Assembly (NCBI GenBank): GCA_026224775.1
Contig: JAMFRP010000033.1
Span: 1 to 64,000, forward strand
Length of the DNA: 64,000 nucleotides
Reading direction: 5' to 3'
From: Bacteroidota bacterium
GTDB lineage: Bacteria > Bacteroidota > Bacteroidia > Sphingobacteriales > Sphingobacteriaceae
How positions within the stretch are numbered: the stretch's first letter is position 1; each line of letters opens with the position of its first letter. The notes under the pieces were generated by a model. The model saw nothing but the letters and a program-made list of their open reading frames with translations. It searched no databases and had not been told where the DNA came from. The translations under genes and the position numbers were made by a program. This document shows positions 25,972 through 33,606 of the stretch, one piece after another.

Positions 25972-26553
25972 ATGGGGATAACTGATACTTCACAAATTAA
26001 AGATAACCTGGTAGGCCAACTACCCGAAGACTGGTTGATACATGGCCCTAAAAAGCGCTTAGTAAGTGCCTTTCATTGGCACAAGGCTAAGGTTGGTGTT
26101 GTAGCCAGTTACACGCCTAACGCGCACGATGTGGAAGATCATTTTGATGTGTTTCGCGGGGTGGATATGATCGAATCATTCGCGCAGGCTACCGTAGTTG
26201 CGGCAGCTACATTTTTGGAATCGAAGAAACAGGATATGGTGCCGGAGGAGTTGTCAAAATTGTTGATCCCTACGTTCATCAGCTTGGGCAATGTGTTTTT
26301 CCATTCGTATTTGGAAAAGGGTCAAACATTTGTTAACATTGGATTTATCAAATTTTACAAATGGCGCCAAATGGTTTGCGAAGGAAGAATTTACCGAGCA
26401 CCAAAAGGACTTGACCTCGATGCATACTTTAAGGATTTTGACGAAGAGCGTTTAAAAAAATACGATATAGGAGAAGGATTTGTGCTGATTGCCGAACTAT
26501 TTGACATCACCGGCAGGGGAATAAAAAAAGAGATGTTTGAAAAACTACAATAA
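25972..26553 (+). CDS. FabZ-like hotdog 3-hydroxyacyl-ACP dehydratase (DH)
   Basis: A 193-residue protein with a FabA/FabZ-type hotdog pattern: the HF motif at H57 (EDHFDVFRGVDM) aligned with the family's HFPGxPVMPG, and E68 in MIESFAQA aligned with the catalytic Glu/Asp before the conserved AQA. The catalytic dyad is therefore present, although the loop between the two residues is shorter and the Pro residues are lost. It is longer than FabZ at both ends (about 145 residues is normal). It directly abuts the ketoreductase gene and runs into the ACP gene 7 bp later. Confidence 0.8.
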   Translation: MGITDTSQIKDNLVGQLPEDWLIHGPKKRLVSAFHWHKAKVGVVASYTPNAHDVEDHFDVFRGVDMIESFAQATVVAAATFLESKKQDMVPEELSKLLIPTFISLGNVFFHSYLEKGQTFVNIGFIKFYKWRQMVCEGRIYRAPKGLDLDAYFKDFDEERLKKYDIGEGFVLIAELFDITGRGIKKEMFEKLQ

Positions 26554-26560
26554 CACTATA

Positions 26561-26827
26561 ATGGAAAGACAGGAAATAATTGATGGATTGATTGAAGTAT
26601 TAAGAACAGTTAGAACGGTTGACCCGGCCAAATTAGAGCACGTAACCGAAGAAACTGATTTCTTAACGGATATGAATACCCCATCAACCGAGTTAATAAA
26701 TATCGCGGCTAAGGTTGAGCAAAAATTTGACGTTGAGTTTGAAGATGAAGATATTGACGAATTAGGCTCAAAAGTTAAAGATATTGTCGACTTGATTTTA
26801 AAGGCAAAAGCAAGACAAGATTCCTGA
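26561..26827 (+). CDS. acyl carrier protein with atypical Ser motif (ACP)
   Basis: An 88-residue acidic four-helix ACP. Aligning helix II (ELINIAAKVEQKF) with normal ACPs places S42 (PST) where the phosphopantetheine Ser of DSL lies, so the motif is Pro-Ser-Thr rather than Asp-Ser-Leu. The downstream EFEDEDIDEL helix III region is normal. I chose ATG 26561; the longer frame from TTG at 26537 overlaps the dehydratase gene. It sits two bases before the ketosynthase ATG and a dedicated phosphopantetheinyl transferase is encoded in the same locus. Confidence 0.9.
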   Translation: MERQEIIDGLIEVLRTVRTVDPAKLEHVTEETDFLTDMNTPSTELINIAAKVEQKFDVEFEDEDIDELGSKVKDIVDLILKAKARQDS

Positions 26828-26829
26828 TT

Positions 26830-28179
26830 ATGCAGGTACAGGGCAGAAAAGTAGCAGTTGTAGGTATGGGTGGCGCTTTCCCGGATTGCGCCGACATCAA
26901 TGTCTTTGATCAGAAAATATTTTCTGGTCAAAGCTTAATAAGAGAGTGGCCAAAAGCTGCTGAGCGCGACAAGCAAATACGATCAAAAGTATCAGGCTTT
27001 ATCAATGATAACGACCTTGGCATCGAGCCCATATACCTTGTTGACGGCTATGATTGGCCCGAAACATTTGTAGATACAAGCGGGCGTATACCGGATGTTA
27101 ACATGGCTACTGCCGATCTAGGCTGCGTTTGGGCAATGATGGGCTCCTTAAATTCAATTGAAATGGCCGGTTGGACCAAAGAAGAAACCCAATCAGAAAA
27201 AACCGGTGTTGTAATTGCTTCAGGTGGTGGTGGAAACGTTATTATGCGTAATGCATGGCATGCCTTTTTTGAATTAGGCAAAAAATCCCGCCATGCGGGC
27301 TCACACATGGTTGATAGGGCTATGTCATATCGCGAAGCTGCAAACGTATCGTGTCTTATTAAAAATCGCGGCGTATGCGAGTCCATTGTTTCGGCCTGTG
27401 CAACAGGTTTAGGTAATATTGGTTATGCTTACCGCTTAATAAAATTCGGGTTACAGGATCGTGCTGTTGCCGGTGGTGTTGAAGGTACATCACTTGAAAC
27501 TTTTATTGGCTTTGATGCCATGCAGGTTTTGAGCAAAGGCTTTAGTCCTGCCGAAAGTTCGCGCCCTTTTGATACGAAACGAAACGGCTTTGTATGTTCA
27601 TTCGGGGCTGGCATAGTAGCTTTGGAAGAGTATGAAATGGCAAAAGCCCGCGGCGCTAATATTTTAGCCGTGATCGATGAGTATTTCAATAATTCAGATG
27701 GGGATGGCGATATGTTCTACCCATCATATGGTGGTCAGAGAAGATTGTGGAAAGGCCTATCAGCAGAAGCAATTATTAAACCCGATGTGGTTAAAGTACA
27801 CGGCACCGCAACACCGGTAGGTGATATATTAGAGCTGATAAGTGTTGTGGATACGCTTGGTGAAAGCGGTTATCATATTTCGGCTCCTAAATCTCAATTT
27901 GGACACATGCTGGGCGCAGCAGGCTCTGTGGAGTTTATTACAGCATTGCTAATGCTCAAAAATCAACAGGTTCCCGGCTGTATAAATTCTGAAAACTTAA
28001 ATCCGGAACTGGAAAACTTCCAGAAAAAAGAAGGATGGGAAGGCTCAATGAAACCCGCAGCAGCATATAGAGATTTGATCCCCCAGGAAACTATAAGCAA
28101 AGAAATTAATCAGATAGTTTGTTTAAACTATGGGTTCGGCGGCACCAACAGCGCCATGGCTATATCAAAAGATAATTAA
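26830..28179 (+). CDS. beta-ketoacyl-ACP synthase (KS)
   Basis: A 449-residue thiolase-fold condensing enzyme. The triad is intact: C190 (SACATGLGN), H324 (KVHGTATPVGD) and H359 (KSQFGHMLGAAG), so it should condense malonyl-ACP with an acyl starter rather than be a chain-length factor. The N-terminus (VVGMGGAFPDCADINVF) resembles KS domains of modular and PUFA synthases more than it does FabF. It starts two bases after the ACP stop. No KASIII or malonyltransferase gene lies in the locus, so those steps must come from elsewhere. Confidence 0.93.
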   Translation: MQVQGRKVAVVGMGGAFPDCADINVFDQKIFSGQSLIREWPKAAERDKQIRSKVSGFINDNDLGIEPIYLVDGYDWPETFVDTSGRIPDVNMATADLGCVWAMMGSLNSIEMAGWTKEETQSEKTGVVIASGGGGNVIMRNAWHAFFELGKKSRHAGSHMVDRAMSYREAANVSCLIKNRGVCESIVSACATGLGNIGYAYRLIKFGLQDRAVAGGVEGTSLETFIGFDAMQVLSKGFSPAESSRPFDTKRNGFVCSFGAGIVALEEYEMAKARGANILAVIDEYFNNSDGDGDMFYPSYGGQRRLWKGLSAEAIIKPDVVKVHGTATPVGDILELISVVDTLGESGYHISAPKSQFGHMLGAAGSVEFITALLMLKNQQVPGCINSENLNPELENFQKKEGWEGSMKPAAAYRDLIPQETISKEINQIVCLNYGFGGTNSAMAISKDN

Positions 28180-28191
28180 TAACGCCCAAAG

Positions 28192-28283
28192 GTCATGCTG
28201 AACTTGTTTCAGCATCCCACAGGACAAGTTTACAACATGCTGGCTACTTAGCATGAGAGATGCCGAAATAAATTCGGCATGAC
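28192..28283. repeat. palindromic repeat inside the fatty-acid synthase locus
   Basis: A composite of two hairpins: GTCATGCTGAA...TTTCAGCATC on the left and GATGCCGAA...TTCGGCATGAC on the right. It separates KS from ER and may tune expression of the second half of the locus. Confidence 0.85.
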
Positions 28284-28301
28284 AACTGGTTATGTAAATA
28301 T

Positions 28302-29114
28302 ATGATCGATAACAAAAACAAAGTTGCAGTAATATTCGGTGTCAGGAATGATAGTTCCATTGCTTATGATGTGGCTTTAAAGCTTTGTCAGTCGGGTTGT
28401 AAAGTGGCGTTAAGCTATGTTGCCGATACCAAAGACGATGTTTTATACCTGATGGATAAAATGGGGATGGAAGTCCAATACGCTGCCGAGGTTGATGTAC
28501 GCAACGAGGAGCAGATCAAAACTTTCCTGCAAACCGTTTATGATGGCTTAGGCCCTATCGATTATCTGTTGCATGGCGTAGCATTCGGCAACCAGGCGGT
28601 AATGTGTTACAGCATCCCCGGCAGCAAGGAAGTTGCTTCCTCTTATATTGATATCCCTTTTGAGGATTTCATGGATTCGTTTAATATCAGCGCTTATTCA
28701 CTATTGAGAGTAGCCCGTGTTGCCGAAAATTTACTGGCGCCTAATGCATCTATACTAACACTTACCTATAATGCATCGCAAAGGGTGTTCCCGCAATATG
28801 CAGGTATGGCAATCAATAAAGCGGCTTTGGAGAATATTATGATGTACCTGGCCAGTTATTTCCGTGATAAAAAAATACGTGTTAATGCAATTTCAGCCGG
28901 CTTAGTGATGACAACCTCATCGGGGGTAATATTTGGCGTTCGTAAGCTACGCAAAATGGGTAAATTTACCGCTCCATTGGGTAATATTGAGGCTGGTGAT
29001 GTGGGTGATACAGCGTTGTATTACTTCTCCGATCTATCCAAAAAAGTTACCGGTAATATCCATTATGTTGATGGCGGATTTAATATTATGGGCCTTGCAG
29101 TAGATGGAGAATAA
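28302..29114 (+). CDS. FabI-type enoyl-ACP reductase (ER)
   Basis: A 270-residue SDR of the FabI class that should reduce the enoyl-ACP double bond. The nucleotide loop GVRNDSSIAYDVA replaces the usual GxxxGxG, as in FabI, and the active site Y156, Y166 and K173 has exactly the FabI spacing (10 and 7). The C-terminal YVDGGFNIMG is the family end. Its presence implies that the locus makes saturated chains, unlike aryl-polyene clusters that lack an ER. Its last 11 bp overlap the next gene. Confidence 0.93.
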   Translation: MIDNKNKVAVIFGVRNDSSIAYDVALKLCQSGCKVALSYVADTKDDVLYLMDKMGMEVQYAAEVDVRNEEQIKTFLQTVYDGLGPIDYLLHGVAFGNQAVMCYSIPGSKEVASSYIDIPFEDFMDSFNISAYSLLRVARVAENLLAPNASILTLTYNASQRVFPQYAGMAINKAALENIMMYLASYFRDKKIRVNAISAGLVMTTSSGVIFGVRKLRKMGKFTAPLGNIEAGDVGDTALYYFSDLSKKVTGNIHYVDGGFNIMGLAVDGE

Positions 29115-29505
29115 GCTATTACAATCGATCAAAGATTTAGCTTTCGACCAAAAATTCGCAGCCGGAAATGATCTTGTCTTCCTGCCTGATTTTATCGCAT
29201 CATTTAACGATCTCTTCAAAAACAAGATCTATACCCAAGAAGAAATTGCTTATTGCGATCAGTTTGATGATGCGATGCTTAGATATGCCTCAACCTGGGC
29301 AGCAAAGGAAGCCGTTTACAAAGCAATTAAGCAGATAGATGCATCTTCCTTCCCATTTAAAAAAATAGAGATACTACGTGAAAAGCCACAAGGCCGTCCG
29401 CATGTTATCTTGCACAAAAACCCAAACAAGTTTAATATCAGCTTAACCATTTCGCATGATGGTGACTATATTTGGGCTTTGGCATTAATCGAAATCAACC
29501 TGTAA
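29104..29505 (+). CDS. AcpS-like 4'-phosphopantetheinyl transferase
   Basis: A 133-residue holo-ACP synthase that should load phosphopantetheine onto the locus ACP. It has the GNDLV metal-site motif (GxD at residues 21-23), the Glu in WAAKEAVYKAIKQ that is the second metal ligand, and a C-terminal SLTISHDGDYIWALALI strand pair typical of AcpS. It is close to AcpS in length (about 125). Overlap with the ER gene by 11 bp suggests coupled translation. A dedicated PPTase fits the unusual ACP motif. Confidence 0.92.
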   Translation: MENKLLQSIKDLAFDQKFAAGNDLVFLPDFIASFNDLFKNKIYTQEEIAYCDQFDDAMLRYASTWAAKEAVYKAIKQIDASSFPFKKIEILREKPQGRPHVILHKNPNKFNISLTISHDGDYIWALALIEINL

Positions 29506-29511
29506 CACACA

Positions 29512-30333
29512 TTGACCGACCATTACTTTGAAAACGACCTGGTTAAACTCCATTACTATAAATTTGGTAAAGGGGAGCAGATCATGCTATGTTTTCACGG
29601 ATACGGTATGCACGGCAAACAGTTTTTAAAACTTGAACCCGCTTTAGGAGAAAAATATACTTTTATAGGCTTCGATCTTTTTTTCCATAAAGAAACTAAG
29701 CTGCATCAGCAAAGTCTTGCAGATATAAAACAGCCCATCACTAAACAGGACTTTGGCAAGCTTATATCTGAGTTTTGTGTGCATGAGCAAATAGACCGTT
29801 TTTCAGTATTGGGCTATTCCATGGGTTCGCATTATGCCACCGCTGTTGTGGAAGAATTAGGAAATAAAGTTGATGAATACATCATCGCCGCACCATCCAG
29901 TATTGAACCGGGCAAACTCGTTCGCTTTTTTGTGAAGAATAAAATGGGTAACAGGATACTGGAAAAACTCACCCAAAGTCAGAAAGCATTAATCAACATG
30001 CTAAATGTGAGTAAGTGGCTTGGTTTGGTTGATGATGTGGGGCGCAATATTCTGTACAAAGAGATCGACACGCCTGAATTGCGCTTTAACTTCTATGCCT
30101 GTTTTACCTACCTTCGTTTGCTGGAAACCGACGAGGATAAATTAATACAAACTTTAACTGGGCAAAACATCAGGAGCATATTTATATTTGGCAAACGCGA
30201 TATTATGTATCCGCCAAAAATTGGCAACACATTCTTCGCAAAGCTAAAAAAAGCTGAAGTTGTAATTCTGGATCAGGATCATGAGATGATCGGCGAAGAA
30301 TTCATTGCAGCATTATCCGGTTTACTATTATGA
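29512..30333 (+). CDS. alpha/beta hydrolase, probable thioesterase of the locus
   Basis: A 273-residue alpha/beta-hydrolase. The oxyanion segment is CFHGYGMHGK, the nucleophile Ser is in GYSMGSHYA (about residue 104), the Asp is in GKRDIMYP and the His in DQDHEMIGE, so the triad is complete. The start is TTG at 29512: the next in-frame ATG lies after the first strand. Release of the acyl chain as free acid or transfer to another acceptor is inferred from the neighbours only. It overlaps the acyltransferase gene by 4 bp. Confidence 0.8.
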   Translation: MTDHYFENDLVKLHYYKFGKGEQIMLCFHGYGMHGKQFLKLEPALGEKYTFIGFDLFFHKETKLHQQSLADIKQPITKQDFGKLISEFCVHEQIDRFSVLGYSMGSHYATAVVEELGNKVDEYIIAAPSSIEPGKLVRFFVKNKMGNRILEKLTQSQKALINMLNVSKWLGLVDDVGRNILYKEIDTPELRFNFYACFTYLRLLETDEDKLIQTLTGQNIRSIFIFGKRDIMYPPKIGNTFFAKLKKAEVVILDQDHEMIGEEFIAALSGLLL

Positions 30334-30992
30334 TCATTAAAGCCAAACCACTACCACACTTTTTTTTCAGGATACTAGGACTGATTGCCGCTGCCGTATT
30401 TCGCACACGAACTAAGCGATTGGAAATTAATGCCGTAAAGCTAAAACCCGGTCACTCCTACATACTCATGTGCAACCATTTCAGTTTTTGGGATGGGTTT
30501 TGGGCTTTTTATGTATGTAACAGGGTCTTCCTAAAAAAGGGTATGAACAAGTTGTTCATCATGTCGGTTAAAAAGCAGATGGAGAAAAATAAATGGCTGC
30601 GCTACATGGGCAGTTTCTCTATAGAGCCGGGTAAACGTTCTATTAAAGAAAGCTTTGATTACGCCGCCGAGGTTTTATCAGAACCGGGAAACCTGCTGTT
30701 ATTCTATCCGCAAGGCAACCTCGAGACCTGCTACATCCGCTACATTAAATTTGATGAGGGTTTGTATGAAATTGTCCCACAAATAAAAGGTGATTGCCAG
30801 CTAATCTGGTCTACTACCATGGTGGAATATTTCGAGAGCCTTAACCCAACCATCACCACTACCATGTTGGATTGCGGCACCAATCACGATTTTGATTTTG
30901 AGGAGTTGAAACTAAAAGTGAATCAATTTCATATCAAAACCATCGAAGACAATATTCGCTTTACTGATGAACCAATCAAGTATGATCTTTAA
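30330..30992 (+). CDS. PlsC-family acyltransferase
   Basis: A 220-residue membrane-associated acyltransferase. The HX4D motif is intact (NHFSFWDG, about residues 49-56). The second motif reads FYPQGNLET rather than FPEGTRS, a substitution that may alter acceptor specificity. One or two hydrophobic stretches lie at the N-terminus. As the last gene of the locus it would use the assembled chain, possibly to acylate a glycerol or another hydroxyl. Its stop codon overlaps the stop of the convergent TPR gene. Confidence 0.85.
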   Translation: MIIKAKPLPHFFFRILGLIAAAVFRTRTKRLEINAVKLKPGHSYILMCNHFSFWDGFWAFYVCNRVFLKKGMNKLFIMSVKKQMEKNKWLRYMGSFSIEPGKRSIKESFDYAAEVLSEPGNLLLFYPQGNLETCYIRYIKFDEGLYEIVPQIKGDCQLIWSTTMVEYFESLNPTITTTMLDCGTNHDFDFEELKLKVNQFHIKTIEDNIRFTDEPIKYDL

Positions 30993-32473
30993 CGGTGCAT
31001 TCTTTCTAAACCTTCTTTAGCCTGCGTATCAATACTATTTTGGTATTCATGATGTTTCATGGATAAGGCCTGGTTGTAGTAATTAGCCGCAAGGTTGTAA
31101 TCCTTAATATACTCATAAATATTACCGATGCACAATGCCGCATTCGCCGCGAAATAATAATTTGATGCTCGCCCAATGTTAATGGCTTTGCTATAGCTCG
31201 CAATTGCCTCATTATATTTATTCAGCATTTGGTATACACGGCCCAGTCGGTAGTTTAATTCTATCTTATCACGTAGTAGTTTTAAGTCTGCTTCTTTTTT
31301 GTCTTGTAATTCCGCAAGGGCTTTGGTGTAATAACCACCATCAAAATAAAACCTCGCTCTTAGTAAATCATTATCCGGCCTCGCGTCATTTGCTTCTTTC
31401 AATGCCTGTTGATCTTTTTCATCAACCATATATCCTCTACTTCGTACCAGTTTCAGGTAATAGTTATACTTTGCCTCGTCGTTTCTTAGTAGGTAGTAGT
31501 AGGCTATTTTAAGGTAAGAGTCTTTTAAATAATTTACGCCTTTATACTCGCCGATGTATTTTAAAAAGTAAGTGTACGAATCGGTATCCATACGGCATAA
31601 CTTAGCGCAACCTAACAAATAATCGGCAATGGGCAATTCAACATATTGGCTCGATTTGGGCAAGGCTTGCAGGTTGGCAATAGCATCATCATTATGCCCG
31701 GTTTTAGCGGCTACATAGCCTTGCAAATAGATGCGAAGCATGCTTTTGCTATCCAAATCACTCAGGTAAGCGGTAAGCTTGGCATAATTATCCTTTTTAT
31801 GTAATACGTCGGTATTCATGTAGCATAAAAAGAAAACGATCTCCTCTTTGTAAAAACCATACCGGGTGCCTTGCACCTGAGTGCGGAGTTTTTCAAGCTC
31901 TCCAACACCAGCCTCAATATTACCCCCCATTCCTAAAAAGCGGGCTACACTTTTTAGATTTGATGGCAAAGCGCCAAATACCACGTTTATCAACGCCAAA
32001 CATTTTTGATTAGGTAAGAAATCGGGATATTTAGCAGCATTATCCTCCAGAAGGCTCCGAGCCTTTTTCAGATCGCTTGCCGACGACATATAGTCGCCAA
32101 ACTTGCCTTTGATCAAACCCCATTGCAAGTAAACCTCCGCTTGCGAATACAGGTAATAAGGTGAGTTCTCCTCATTAGCTTCCAATGCATCCAGCCTGCC
32201 CGGTTTAAGGTCGACCAATCGTTTATAATCTGCCTTGCTATCAGAAACCAAAAGGCTCATATAGTCCACATAATTATCCAATAAAATGGAAATTCCATTT
32301 TGCGGACTCAGTTGTTTCTCTTGTTGGATAAGTGCTCGGGCATCATTCAATCTCAATTCAAAAACGGCCTTATAAGCCTGCATGCAGCGTGCATCAAAAA
32401 CATAATTGGCGCTTGCCGTTAACCGGCAGCTTAAAAGAGCTATAATTAATAGAATATGCTTGTAATTCATCAA
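30989..32473 (-). CDS. exported TPR protein
   Basis: A 494-residue protein with a signal peptide (HILLIIALLSCRLTASA) and at least five TPR-like repeats, clearest at the C-terminal end (LNYRLGRVYQMLNKYNEAIASYSKAINIGRAS, then AALCIGNIYEYIKDYNLAANYYNQALSM). It may anchor or scaffold envelope proteins, but the sequence gives no partner. The stop overlaps the acyltransferase stop by 4 bp on the opposite strand. I cannot say whether it functions with the fatty-acid locus or with the LpxR gene behind it. Confidence 0.8.
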   Translation of the reverse strand: MMNYKHILLIIALLSCRLTASANYVFDARCMQAYKAVFELRLNDARALIQQEKQLSPQNGISILLDNYVDYMSLLVSDSKADYKRLVDLKPGRLDALEANEENSPYYLYSQAEVYLQWGLIKGKFGDYMSSASDLKKARSLLEDNAAKYPDFLPNQKCLALINVVFGALPSNLKSVARFLGMGGNIEAGVGELEKLRTQVQGTRYGFYKEEIVFFLCYMNTDVLHKKDNYAKLTAYLSDLDSKSMLRIYLQGYVAAKTGHNDDAIANLQALPKSSQYVELPIADYLLGCAKLCRMDTDSYTYFLKYIGEYKGVNYLKDSYLKIAYYYLLRNDEAKYNYYLKLVRSRGYMVDEKDQQALKEANDARPDNDLLRARFYFDGGYYTKALAELQDKKEADLKLLRDKIELNYRLGRVYQMLNKYNEAIASYSKAINIGRASNYYFAANAALCIGNIYEYIKDYNLAANYYNQALSMKHHEYQNSIDTQAKEGLERMHR

Positions 32474-32530
32474 GTTTCAGTCCGGACGGTGCCTGGCTTT
32501 TAGTGAAGATAATAATTTATTTTTGCCATG

Positions 32531-33493
32531 TTATATTTTACCAAAGCGATAGGCGAGACTTATGGCCGCCCATTGATCACCGAGTGCGGTACTTTTAACC
32601 TCCCTGGTTTTAATAAACGCGACATAACTAGCCGACCATCTTGCTGAGGCATACTCCAACCCTATTTGCTGGATATAAACAATATGGTATATGCCAAAAG
32701 TTGGCCCTGTTTCATGCGTAAATAATCCGCCCTCTATAGTTGCATTATAAGCAACATAACTCAATTGTGGTTCGGTAAAAAGATAGAACTCATGTTTCTG
32801 TGGCCCCTTATCAACGCTCGATACCCGGCTATTAGTTATCTCCGAATCAAAAAACTTACCCAAATTTCCTAATCGCAATTGCATACCCGCATCTACATAA
32901 GTAAAGGTATTACCCAGTTGCGCATCAGGATCTATTGATACATCAAACCAATCGCCATCGTTACGGTATAAAAGCTTTTTATAATCTAAGTTCAGGTTAA
33001 GCCCTAACTCGCTTTTTTGTATACCGTATTTATACCACGGCCCAACCGGGTATAATTTAAAAAATTTGTGGAACCACGTTTGTATAGGCTCCCCTAATGA
33101 GTTTGGTCCGATTGTTCCTAATTGCGCGGTAAATTTAAAAGCGCTTTCATCTTTGTACAGCCAATTAAACGCGACGCTTCCAAATAAGTAGCCGGTAAAT
33201 GGCCTATCGAACAAACTTGGTTTGTAAATATGCGCAGTGCTCGGGTTATACAATTGTTGACCCAACTGGTACTCCACTATCTTTTTTACCAGATTGCCGG
33301 TATCTGCGTGGCGTGTAGCGTGAGTGAAAGTTAATATAGTACCATCAGTATAATACCTGTCGTGGTTAGGGTTAATGTACTGGTCGTTATCAGCCTCAAT
33401 AGTAAATTGATTTCTATACTCCTGTGCATGCAGGGTTTCAAAACTTAAAAAACTAAATAATAAAATTAAAAGAACACGTAGGGGTTTCATCAT
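32531..33493 (-). CDS. LpxR-like outer-membrane lipid A deacylase
   Basis: A 320-residue outer-membrane barrel with signal peptide (KPLRVLLILLFSFLSFETLHAQ). The N-terminal FTIEADNDQY resembles the catalytic N-D pair of Salmonella LpxR, followed by DRYYTDGTILTFTHATR, the first barrel loops with a conserved Thr/His region. LpxR removes the 3'-acyloxyacyl group of lipid A. I placed the start at ATG 33493; a frame extension of nine codons upstream to 33520 lacks signal-peptide character. It is not adjacent to known lipid A genes. Confidence 0.82.
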   Translation of the reverse strand: MMKPLRVLLILLFSFLSFETLHAQEYRNQFTIEADNDQYINPNHDRYYTDGTILTFTHATRHADTGNLVKKIVEYQLGQQLYNPSTAHIYKPSLFDRPFTGYLFGSVAFNWLYKDESAFKFTAQLGTIGPNSLGEPIQTWFHKFFKLYPVGPWYKYGIQKSELGLNLNLDYKKLLYRNDGDWFDVSIDPDAQLGNTFTYVDAGMQLRLGNLGKFFDSEITNSRVSSVDKGPQKHEFYLFTEPQLSYVAYNATIEGGLFTHETGPTFGIYHIVYIQQIGLEYASARWSASYVAFIKTREVKSTALGDQWAAISLAYRFGKI

Positions 33494-33606
33494 CTGTAAA
33501 TATTGTACAATTATAATCAAACTATAATATTCAACAGTGGCAATTTGTTTTAGCCAACCGGCATATTTACAAAATGATGAAATACCTCGTATTTATTTTA
33601 CCCCAA

